Assembly: GCA_016197365.1 (NCBI GenBank)
Contig: JACPVS010000010.1
Span: 186,001 to 250,000, forward strand
Length of the DNA: 64,000 bases
Direction of reading: 5' to 3'
Origin: Mycolicibacterium cosmeticum
GTDB lineage: Bacteria > Actinomycetota > Actinomycetes > Mycobacteriales > Mycobacteriaceae
How positions within the stretch are numbered: the first letter of the stretch is position 1; each line of letters starts with the position of its first letter. Made by a program: the position numbers and the translations under genes. Shown here one piece after another: positions 9,034-18,500 of this stretch. The notes under the pieces were generated by a model that did not search any database, was not told the DNA's origin, and worked only from the letters and a program-made list of their open reading frames with translations.

Positions 9034-9611
9034 TTCTCGGCGGCCAAGCGCTCGACGACCGGCAACAGGTCCGCGGCCAGCAGTTCCCGCAGGAACACGG
9101 CCGCGACGCGGTGCTGCCGGTCCAGCACCACTGTGGACGGGATGACGGTGGTGGGATATTTGCCGCCGAAGGCGATCATGGTGCGCATCGGCGGGTCGTA
9201 GATGGACGGGAAGCTGACCTTGCGGTCGATGACGAAATCCTTTGCGGCGTCCCGGTTGTAGTCCCGCACGTCGATGCCGAGAAACTGAACGCGGTCTTCG
9301 CGTGTTTTTTCGGCGACCTCTTCGAGCTGCGGGATCTCCGAGCGGCACGGGCCGCACCACTGTCCCCAGACGTTGATGACGACGACCTTGCCCGCGAAGT
9401 CGTCGAGGGAGATCGTGCGGTTCGGGTCCATCAGGTCGGGGCCGGTCAGTTTGCCTGGCGTGCCGCGTTTTTCGGGCGGATCGTAGAAGATGTCGGTCTT
9501 GCCGCCCGGTGCCACGAACTCGAAGGTGCCGCCTTGGGCGACGGCGTCGTCACCGGTGGAACAACCGGTGAGAACCACGAGCGCCGTCACCAGCGCAACC
9601 AACCACTTCAC
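9030..9611 (-). CDS. TlpA/ResA-like thioredoxin-fold lipoprotein
   Basis: The GTG at 9611 shares one base with the upstream stop (TAGTG) and gives 193 residues. Signal and lipobox: [20 protein letters not shown], with the lipidated cysteine at residue 17. The thioredoxin active site is in [20 protein letters not shown] (CXXC), followed by [17 protein letters not shown] and the cis-proline region [11 protein letters not shown]. It should reduce disulfides of apocytochromes c on the outer face of the membrane, taking electrons from CcdA. Equivalent to Rv0526. The start choice is decided by the lipobox: an upstream start at 9641 would lengthen the signal peptide without need. Confidence 0.92.
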   Translation of the reverse strand: MKWLVALVTALVVLTGCSTGDDAVAQGGTFEFVAPGGKTDIFYDPPEKRGTPGKLTGPDLMDPNRTISLDDFAGKVVVINVWGQWCGPCRSEIPQLEEVAEKTREDRVQFLGIDVRDYNRDAAKDFVIDRKVSFPSIYDPPMRTMIAFGGKYPTTVIPSTVVLDRQHRVAAVFLRELLAADLLPVVERLAAEK

Positions 9612-10222
9612 TACAGACCCCAGGGCTCCGTATACGCCCACCGGATCAGGCGGTCATCGTCGAACACGAAGGAGGTGATCGAGGACAGGTTGCACAGCCG
9701 GCTGTGCGGCAACGGCAGGTGGGCCAGCTTGCGTCCGGTCATCGCTCGGCGCAGCGTCTCGACGGGCAGCTGATGACTGACGCAGACCGCCTCGTGCCCT
9801 TCTGCTTTCGCCCGGGCCCGGTGCAGGGCGGCCATCATCCGTGGGGCGATCTCGTCATACGGTTCACCCCAGGACGGCTTCATGGGGTCGCGCAGCCGCG
9901 GCCAGTTGCGGGGGTCGCGCAGGGCGCCGTCGCCGGGCGCCACCCGCTCGCCCTCGAACTGGTTCCACGATTCGATGAGGTCGGCGTCCGTGTCGATGGC
10001 GAGGCCGTGCTTCGCGGCGATCGGCGCGGCGGTCTCCTGGGCTCTTTCCAGCGGGGAGGCAGCGATGTAGGTGACGTCGTGAGGTGCCAGCCAGTCGGCG
10101 GCCGCCTGGGCCTGGACCCGTCCGCGGTCGGACAGGTGGTAGCCGGGTAGCCGCCCGTAGAGCACCTTCTCCGGGTTGAACACCTCGCCGTGGCGCATCA
10201 CGTGCACCGTCGTTCGGGTCAT
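9611..10222 (-). CDS. Histidine phosphatase / phosphoglycerate-mutase-like protein
   Basis: An ATG at 10222 overlaps the hemL stop (ATGA) and gives 203 residues. The phosphohistidine motif is [19 protein letters not shown] (RHG at residues 10-12) and the second catalytic histidine is in [16 protein letters not shown]. This is the branch-1 histidine phosphatase fold. In mycobacteria it always lies between hemL and the TlpA gene (Rv0525 position), but the substrate is not known. It is not the glycolytic enzyme; the true gpm1 is elsewhere in this window (55.6-56.4 kb). Four-base and one-base overlaps on both sides imply an operon hemL-this gene-tlpA-ccdA-resB-resC. Confidence 0.85.
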   Translation of the reverse strand: MTRTTVHVMRHGEVFNPEKVLYGRLPGYHLSDRGRVQAQAAADWLAPHDVTYIAASPLERAQETAAPIAAKHGLAIDTDADLIESWNQFEGERVAPGDGALRDPRNWPRLRDPMKPSWGEPYDEIAPRMMAALHRARAKAEGHEAVCVSHQLPVETLRRAMTGRKLAHLPLPHSRLCNLSSITSFVFDDDRLIRWAYTEPWGL

Positions 10223-11517
10223 TGCTTCGCCTCGGCGGCGGCGCGGGCCGCGTGCGGCAGCGCTTCGGCGATCCTGTCGAAGGCGTGGTCGTCCAGAGCC
10301 GTCGAGACGAACCAGGTTTCGAATGCGCTGCACGGCGGGTAGATGCCGGCGTCCAGGAGTGCGTGGAAGAAGGCCGGGTAGCGCCAGGTCTCGGTGGCCT
10401 TGGCGGTGGCGAAGTCGGTGGGCTCGGTCTCGCCGAAGAAGACGGTGAGGAAGTTCCCGGCCCGCGAAACATGGTGCGCCACCGAGGCTTCGGTCAGCGC
10501 ATCGGTGAGCAGGCCGCCGAGGCGGTCGGCGTGGGCATCCAGGGTGGCGTACGCCGCGTTGTCGGCGGCGGCCAGGGTGGCCAGGCCCGCGGCCATCGCG
10601 ACCGGGTTCCCGGACAGGGTGCCTGCCTGATACACCGGGCCCAGCGGGGCCAGCCGTTCCATCACCTCGGTGCGGCCGCCGAACGCCGCGGCGGGCAGGC
10701 CGCCGCTCATCACCTTGCCGAAGGTGAACAGGTCGGCGTCTACCGGGTCGACGCCGTACCAGCCCGAACGGCTGACCCGGAACCCCGTCATCACCTCGTC
10801 GACGATCAGGAGTGCGCCGTGCTCGGCGGTGACCCGCCGCAGGGCGGCGTTGAAGCCCGGCAGTGGGGCCACGGTGCCCATGTTTCCCGGGCTGGCCTCG
10901 GTGATCACGCAGGCGATGTGTTCACCGTGCTCGGCGAAGGTCTGCTCGACGGCGGCGACATCGTTGTAGGGCAGCACGATGGTGTCCGCGGCGGCGGCGC
11001 CGGTGACACCGGGCGAGGACGGCAGCCCGAGGGTCGCGACGCCCGAACCGGCGTCGGCCAGCAGTGCGTCGCTGTGGCCGTGGTAGCAGCCGGAGAATTT
11101 GATGATCTTGGGCCGGCCGGTGTACCCGCGGGCCAACCGGATGGCGCTCATGGTCGCCTCGGTGCCGGAGTTGACGAAGCGGATGCGCTGCACCGGCGCG
11201 ACGCGCTCGATGATGGCCCGGCCCAGGTCGGTCTCCGCCGGTGTCGGCGCGCCGAAGGACAGTCCGTCGGCCGCCACCCGCTGCACGGCTTCCACCACCG
11301 CCGGGTGCGCGTGGCCCAGGATCATCGGCCCCCACGAGCACACCAGGTCGACGTATCGGTTGCCGTCGGCGTCGGTCAGCCAGTAGCCGTTGGCCGAGGT
11401 GATGAACCGCGGCGTGCCGCCGACCGCGCTGAATGCCCGGACCGGCGAGTTCACGCCACCGGGGATGACGGAAGAGGCATCGGCGAACAATGCCGCGGAG
11501 GCAGCCGTGCTTGTCAT
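10219..11517 (-). CDS. hemL: Glutamate-1-semialdehyde 2,1-aminomutase
   Basis: 432 residues from the ATG at 11517. A class III PLP enzyme that converts glutamate-1-semialdehyde to 5-aminolevulinate in the C5 heme pathway, following HemA (also in this window). Marks: [19 protein letters not shown] at the N-terminus, [36 protein letters not shown] with the PLP-nitrogen aspartate, and [17 protein letters not shown] with the Schiff-base lysine. The family length is met. It heads the cytochrome c maturation run, linking heme supply with heme attachment. It diverges from the methyltransferase-NRPS pair across 142 bp. Confidence 0.95.
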   Translation of the reverse strand: MTSTAASAALFADASSVIPGGVNSPVRAFSAVGGTPRFITSANGYWLTDADGNRYVDLVCSWGPMILGHAHPAVVEAVQRVAADGLSFGAPTPAETDLGRAIIERVAPVQRIRFVNSGTEATMSAIRLARGYTGRPKIIKFSGCYHGHSDALLADAGSGVATLGLPSSPGVTGAAAADTIVLPYNDVAAVEQTFAEHGEHIACVITEASPGNMGTVAPLPGFNAALRRVTAEHGALLIVDEVMTGFRVSRSGWYGVDPVDADLFTFGKVMSGGLPAAAFGGRTEVMERLAPLGPVYQAGTLSGNPVAMAAGLATLAAADNAAYATLDAHADRLGGLLTDALTEASVAHHVSRAGNFLTVFFGETEPTDFATAKATETWRYPAFFHALLDAGIYPPCSAFETWFVSTALDDHAFDRIAEALPHAARAAAEAKQ

Positions 11518-11527
11518 GGTGACCAGT

Positions 11528-11541
11528 GTTCCAGCTGGAAC
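11528..11541. promoter_or_regulatory. Perfect 14-bp palindrome GTTCCAGCTGGAAC in the hemL leader
   Basis: GTTCCAG is followed immediately by its reverse complement CTGGAAC, 11 bp upstream of the hemL ATG and in the spacer shared with the divergent NRPS operon. Size and symmetry suit a dimeric repressor, but no regulator can be named. Confidence 0.35.
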
Positions 11542-11563
11542 CCGAACTCCAACTACAGGGTGT

Positions 11564-11620
11564 AGTGGCAACGCTGCTCAACATTTCCAGCAACGTAGAG
11601 CAAACGTGAATAATGCCACT
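11564..11620. promoter_or_regulatory. Widely spaced inverted repeat AGTGGCA...TGCCACT in the hemL/NRPS spacer
   Basis: AGTGGCA at 11564-11570 is mirrored by TGCCACT at 11614-11620, with 43 bp between. It lies centrally between the two divergent genes in an AT-richer stretch. The arms could be half-sites or chance; no promoter hexamers could be assigned with confidence. Confidence 0.2.
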
Positions 11621-11659
11621 CACGCTGGGAAATACCTCCCTTTCTGTTTTAATAGGAAA

Positions 11660-12550
11660 GTGACAACGGTCGCCCAGCCACAGCAGCTTCCCATCCGCTA
11701 TCCCTTTGTTCTGCCCGCCAGCCCCTGGCGCCGGGCGATCAAGGTGGGACTGGGCCGGTTGGCGCTGGCCGCTCGCCCCGGCACCGCCCGGCGGCTGCTC
11801 GCCGCCGGCGATCCCAACGAGTTCTCCCTCGTCGACCGGCTGATCATGATCGGCTGGGTCAGCCGCGCCCAGCCCGAGGACTGGGCCGCGCTGAGCGCCG
11901 TGCACCAGCGGTTCTGGGCGGGCCAGGGCGGCGCCCTGTTCAGCGCCTCGGCCGATATCGCCGAGCGCTTCGACGACTGGTTCCTGCGCGAGCACGCCCG
12001 CCCGGTCGAGTTGCTGCACCGCGAACTGCCCGGCACCGGTGCGCCTGCGCTGTGCGAGATCGGCAGCGGCAACGGGCTGGCGCTGGCCTATCTGGGCGAC
12101 CAGCTGCCGATGCTGACCCGGCTCGTCGGCATCGACATCAACGCCGAGGCCACCCGCAACAACGCCGAACGCTGGCGCACCGACACCCGGCTGGAATTCG
12201 TGCACGCCGACGCGGTCGAATGGATCGAGAGCCACGCGGGCCCCGGCTGGGTGTACTTCTCCAACGCCGGCGTCCTGGAGTACTTCCCGCAGGACAAGGT
12301 GACGCGGCTGTACCAGGCCACCGCCGGCTTCGGCGGCGACGCGTGGTGGGTGCTGACCGAACCCGTCTACCAGGGCTTCGACCTGGGCACCGAGAAGCAG
12401 TCACGACCCCATGGCAGCGAGTTCAGCTTTTGCCACAACCACCCGCACCTGCTCCGGCAGGCCGGCTGGGACATCGTCGAGCAGTACGAAACCGACGTCG
12501 AAGGAACCCGATTCCTGACGGTATGCGCACGGAGATCTGACCAACCATGA
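11660..12550 (+). CDS. SAM-dependent methyltransferase coupled to the NRPS-PKS
   Basis: A GTG at 11660 with AGGAAA just upstream gives 296 residues. The Rossmann SAM motif I is PALCEIGSGNGLALAYLGDQ (about residues 132-151), followed by the acidic loop LVGIDINAEATRNNAE and FVHADAVEWIE. The C-terminal part has GWVYFSNAGVLEYFP and many aromatic residues. Its stop overlaps the NRPS start (ATGA), so the two proteins are made together. Probable role: O-, N- or C-methylation of the NRPS-PKS product or a precursor. The N-terminal ~110 residues (RYPFVLPASPWRRAIKVGLG) are not part of the SAM fold and I do not recognise them. Confidence 0.8.
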   Translation: MTTVAQPQQLPIRYPFVLPASPWRRAIKVGLGRLALAARPGTARRLLAAGDPNEFSLVDRLIMIGWVSRAQPEDWAALSAVHQRFWAGQGGALFSASADIAERFDDWFLREHARPVELLHRELPGTGAPALCEIGSGNGLALAYLGDQLPMLTRLVGIDINAEATRNNAERWRTDTRLEFVHADAVEWIESHAGPGWVYFSNAGVLEYFPQDKVTRLYQATAGFGGDAWWVLTEPVYQGFDLGTEKQSRPHGSEFSFCHNHPHLLRQAGWDIVEQYETDVEGTRFLTVCARRSDQP

Positions 12551-15500
12551 CGTTCATCGCCACCCGCGACGGCCGCGGCACCACCATCCAGGACCTGTTC
12601 GCCGAACAGGCCGCGCACACCCCGGACGCCCCGGCGATCGTGCACCGCGCCGGGACACTGAGCTACGCCGAACTCGATGCCTGCGCCAACGCCCTGGCGG
12701 CCCGCCTGATCCAGATGGGCCTGCCCGCGGGCGCCGGGGTGGCGTTCCTGTGCGACTGGACCCCGCTGCTGCCGATCGCCCTGCTCGGCATCCTCAAGGC
12801 GGGCGGGCACTACATTCCGCTGGATCCGGACTACCCGGCCACCCGGATGAACCACATCCTCGCCGACGCCGAGCCGTTCGCCCTGCTCACCGACCGTGAC
12901 GCCGGCGCCATCGCGACCCACGGCATCCAGACCGCCGCCCCGCTGGTGCACCTCACCGCCTCCGACGCGGCCGTCACCTCTCACCCCGGTGCGCCGTACG
13001 TGGGCAGTGCCGACGATCTCGTCTACTCCATCTATACCTCCGGTTCGACCGGAAAGCCCAAGGGCACGTTGAACTTCCAGCGCGGTGTGGTGAATTTGAA
13101 TCGCTGGATGGCCGACGAGGTCGGGGTGGGCCCCGGCACCAGGTTCATGGTGCTGACGTCCATCGGATTCGACCTCACCAGTAAAGGGGTGTGCGCACCG
13201 CTGATCAGCGGGGGCGCCGTGGTGGTCTACCAGTCCCCCGTCTACGACCCGGCCGACATCAGGCGCGCCATCGTCGATCTCGGCGTCAATGCCTTCGCGC
13301 ACACCCCGACCGGGCTGTACGGCCTCATCGAGGACGGCCGCTACGACCAGCTCACCGGAATCGAGCGCCTGGTGATCAGCGGTGAGGCGCTGCGCCTGGA
13401 CCGCATCCGGGACTGGCTGACCCACCCGGACTACCACGCCCGGTTCATCAGCGGTTACGGCCCGACGGAATGCTCGGATCTTGTTGCCGCACACGATGTC
13501 ACCGCCGCCGACCTGGCCGCCGGTGGGGTCTGCCCGCTGGGCGGCCCGCTGCCGGGCATCGTGCTGACCGTCCGCGACGCCGAGCTCAATCCGGTCGCGC
13601 CCGGTACGAAGGGCGAGCTGTGCGTCCAGGGCATCGGCGTCGGGGGCGGCTACCGCAACCTTCCCGAGAAGACAGCGGCGACGTTCGTGGCGGATCCGCA
13701 CGGCGGTGACATCGTCTACCGCTCCGGGGATCTGGCCAGCCAGGGCACCGACGGCGCCTTCCTATATCACGGCCGCCTGGACTACCAGGTGAAGATCCGT
13801 GGTTACCGGGTCGAGCTTGCGGAGATCGAGCAGGCCCTCAACCGCTGCCCCGGCGTGCTGGACAGTGTCGTCACCGCGCCGGAACACCAAGACGGTGAAC
13901 GCTTTCCGGCCGCGTACCTTCGCACCGAGGACGGCCACCCGCTGGACCGCACGCAGCTCAACTCGCTGCTGGCCGCCGAGCTGCCCGACTACATGCTGCC
14001 GGCCGCGTACACCTTCATGGCCGAGTTCCCGGTCAACGCCAGCTTCAAGGTGGACCGCGGCGCGTTGCCCGCCCCCGCGTTCGGACGACCGGCGCTGGCC
14101 GTCGCGTACCGCGCGCCGGGCGACGACACCGAGCGGACCGTCGCCGGAATCTGGGACCAGCTGGTCGGATTCACCGGCTCCGGTGTCGACGACCCGTTCT
14201 TCGAGGTCGGTGGCAACTCGCTGACCGCGACCCGGCTGGTGGCCCGGCTGAACGCCGAAACCGGTGCGGCCCTGACCATCGTGCAGTTCTTCGAGACGCC
14301 GACCATCGCCGGTGTGGCCGCCGCACTGCGGCCGGCGCAGCGGGACGTCGTTCGCGCGATCGTGCGCAGCACCCCTCGCACCAGCGATCACATCGCCATC
14401 GTCGGAATGGCGGCGCGGGTGCCCGGGGCCGCCGACGTCGGCGCGTTCTGGCGCAATCTGCTCGACGGCGTGGACTCCCTGCGACTGCTGTCCGCCGAGG
14501 AACTCGAGGCCGCAGGCGTCACGCCCGGACCCGACCACGTCCCCGTTTCGGGCTGGGTCGAGGATTCAGATGCCTTCGACCACCAGTACTTCGGCTACAC
14601 CCCGTACGAGGCCGAGCGCATCGATCCGCAGCAGCGACTGCTGCTGGAGATCGCCGCAGGCGCCTTTGAAGATGCCGGTATTGCGACCGGCGGGCAGGAG
14701 CGAAGCGACCGGGGGATCGATCCCGGCGGGCAGGAGCGAAGCGACCGGGGGATCGATCCCGGCGGAGCCGCGCTGCGCGCAGGCATCTACGCCAGCGTCG
14801 CCGCCAACAGCTACGCCACCCGCAACGTGCTGCCGCACGACGGGCTGCGCGAATACGGGCTGGGCCACGCCCTGGTGGGCAACGACAAGGACTACGCCGC
14901 CACCCGCATCGCGTACAAGCTGGGGCTCACCGGGCCGGCGATGACGGTGCAGACCGCGTGCTCGTCCAGCGGAGCCGCGCTGCACCTGGCCTGCCAGGCG
15001 CTGCTGTCCGACGACTGCGACGTGGCACTGGCAGGCGGCGCGTCACTGCCGTGGCAGTACCAGCACGGTCACGACCACCTGCCCGGTGGCGCGCTGAGCG
15101 CCGACGGCCGCATCCGCGCCTTCGATGCCGCAGCCAGTGGGATGGCCCTGACGGGCGGTGGCGCGTGTGTCGTGTTGCGCCGCTTGGACGATGCGCTTGC
15201 CGAAGGGCACACGATCCACGCCGTCATCCGCGCCACCGCCCTGAACAACGACGGCAGGCAACGGGCCAGCTTCACCGCACCCAGCATCGCCGGGCAGCGG
15301 GCCGTGGTTCGCACCGCGCTGGATCGGTCCGGTGTCGACGCCCGCAGCATCGAGGTGCTGGAAGCGCACGGCACCGGTACCCCACTGGGCGACCCGATCG
15401 AGGTCACCGCGATCACCCAGGCGTGGCGGCAGGACACCGCCGACACCGGCTACTGCGCGATCGGCAGCGTCAAATCGAACATCGGTCATCTCGACGCCGC

Positions 15501-18500
15501 CGCGGCCACCGTCGGCGCCATCAAACTGGCGTTGATGTTGCGCGAGGGCGAGCGCCCGGCCACCCTGCACGTCGAGGACCCCAACCCGGACTGCGCCTTC
15601 GAGACGTCCCCGTTCTACGTCAACGACCGCCGCACCAGCTGGGCCGGCGACGGCCCGCGCCGCGGCGCGCTGTCGTCATTCGGCTTCGGCGGCACCAACT
15701 TTCACGCCATCCTCGAACAGGGGCCGCAGCCGGTGTCCACGCCGGGCCGCCGCGGCTGGCAGGTGCTGCGGCTCTCGGCGAAGACCGAGGCTGCGCTGCG
15801 GCAGCAGATCGCCGACCTGACCCGCACCTTGGCCACCACCCCGGAGGCCCTGCCGGACATCGCCTACACCCTCGATGCCGGCCGCAACCGCCATCCGTAC
15901 CGGGCGGCCGTGGTGGCGGGCAGCGTGGCGCAGGCCCGGGACCGGCTGACCGCTCCCGAGCAGGTGCTGACCGGCAGCGACCCGGCGCCCCGGCCGCATC
16001 TGGTCTTCACCTTCCCCGGTCAGGGCGCCCAGCACGTCGGGATGGGCCGCCGGCTCTACGAGACCGAGAGTGTGTTCCGCAGCGCCGTCAACGAATGCGC
16101 GGACATCCTGCTGCCTGCCCTCGGCGTCGATTTGCGCGACATCATCTTCACCGACGACGAGCAGGCCGCGGAAGCGTTGCGCGCCACCCAACTTGCGCAG
16201 CCGGCCATCTTCACCATCAGTTACGCCACGGCCCGGCTCTGGTTGAGCTGGGGGCTGGCACCCGAGACGATGCTGGGCCACAGCGTGGGCGAGTTCGTCG
16301 CCGCGACGCTGGCCGGCGTGTTCGAACTGGAGCACGCGCTGCTGATCCTGGCCGAGCGTGCCCGGCTGATGCAGTCGATGCCCGCGGGCGGCATGCTCGC
16401 GGTGCGGCTGTCCGAAACCGAAGCGGCGCAGTATGTCGGCGGCGACATCGCGATCGCGGGCGTGAATTCGCCGCAGCTGACGGTGCTGTCGGGTCCCCGG
16501 GGTGATCTCGAGGCGTTGAGCGTCCGGCTCGATGCCGACGGGGTGGCCACCACCGTGCTGCACACCAGCCACGCCTTCCACTCCCCGATGATGGACCCGA
16601 TCGTCGGGGACTTCGCTCGGGTCGTGGGCCAGTATCCGCGCAGCGCACCACGGCTGCCGTTCTATTCGAGCCTGACCGGGCTGCCCATCACCGACGCACA
16701 GGCCCAGGATCCGCACTACTGGGCACAGCAGTTGCGCAACGCGGTGCGGTTCGCCCCGGCGCTGCAGCACCTCGCGCAGACACCGGGTTGCGTGCTGCTG
16801 GAATGTGGTCCGGGCCAGAACCTGACCACCAGCACCCGCCAGACCTTCGGTGCCCAGAAGATGGCCACCGCGATCGCGTCGCTGCCGCACGCCGGGGCGT
16901 CCGCGGCCGACGATGCCGAACATCTCGGGTTGGCGGTCGGGCGGCTGTTCGTAGCCGGTGTCGACACCGACCCGCGGCGGGTGCATGCCGGTGAGACCCG
17001 CCGCCTGGTCAGCCTGCCCACCTATCCCTTCGCCCGGACCCGGCACTGGCTGACACCCACCGCCGCCCTGCCGGCCGCGGCCGCCCCCGCACCGACCGCC
17101 GCGACGGCAGAAGTTTTGGCCGAGAACGAGATCGAGGCCGATACCGGGCCGCTCGGTGCCATCCGCGCACTGTTCGCCGACGTCGCCGGGGTGGACATCG
17201 GGCCGGACGACGATCACCGGTCGTTCCTGGAGTTGGGTTTCGACTCGTTGTTGCTGACGCAGGTCACCACCCAACTGAATCAGCGGATGAAGGTCTCGTT
17301 GCGGTTCCGCCAGCTACTGGAGGAATTCCCGACCCCGGCATCGCTGGCCGAGCACCTGCAGACACTCGGCGACCCGGATGCGCCGGCCGCCAAGGTGTTC
17401 GGTGCGGGCGCGAAGATCACCAAAGCCGCCGGCGAAGAGTTGACGGCGCGGCAGCGAGCCGCGCTGGACGACTTCGTCGCCCGCTACATCGCCCGGACCG
17501 CCAAGAGCCGCGCCTACGCCGACGAGCACCGGCCACACCTGGCCGATCCGCGCGCGGTGTCCGGGTTCCGACCGTTGTGGAAGGACATGGTCTATCCGCT
17601 CGTGTCGGCCGAGTCGAAGGGCCCGCGGTTCACCGACATCGACGGCAATACCTACGTCGACATCACCAACGGCTTCGGTTCCATCTTCTTCGGCCACCGC
17701 CCCGACTTCATGGTCCAGGCGGTGCACGAGCAGATCGACAGCGACATCATCATCGGCCCGCAGAATCCGCGCGCCGGCGAGACGGCCAGGCTGTTCGCCG
17801 AGATGACCGGTCATGAGCGGGTGGCATTCTGCAACACCGGCTCTGAGGCCGTGCTCGCGGCCATCCGGCTGGCCCGCACCATCACCGGCCGCAACCTGAT
17901 CGTCCAGCACGAGGGCGACTACCACGGCATCACCGACGAGGTGCTGGTCCGCGGCACTGCGTCGGGCCGCACCATCCCGGCCGCCCCCGGCATCCCGCCG
18001 GAGAGCGTGGCGAACACGCTGGTGCTCGAATACGGGACGGCCGCCTCCTTGGAGACGCTGCGGGCCCGGGCGCACGAACTGGCGGCGGTGGTCATCGAAC
18101 CCGTGCAGTCGCGCAAACCCGACCTGCAGCCTGCCGACTATGTGCGCGAGGTCCGCCGGATCTGTGACGAGAGCGGCACCGCCCTCATCATGGACGAGGT
18201 GGTGTGCGGATTCCGGGTGCACTGGTCCGGCGCGCAGGGCATGTGGGGCGTGAAGGCCGATATCGCCTGCTACGGCAAGGTGTTCGGGGCAGGCATGCCC
18301 GTCGGTGCCATCGCGGGCACCCCGCGCTTTCTGGACGCCCTCGACGGCGGCAGCTGGCAGTTCGGTGACGATTCGATGCCCGAGGTGGGCGTCACCTATT
18401 TCGCCGGGACCTTCGTGCGGCACCCGCTGACGATGGCCGTCGTGGACGCCACGCTGCGGCATATGAAAGACAACCCGCACCTGCAGGATCAGGTGTCGGC

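Noticed and set aside
12547..14100. Amino acid specificity of the A domain
   Set aside because: The A4-A5 region (FDLTSKG, ISGEALRL, SGYGPTECSDLV) does not align by eye with a code I trust, so no substrate is named.
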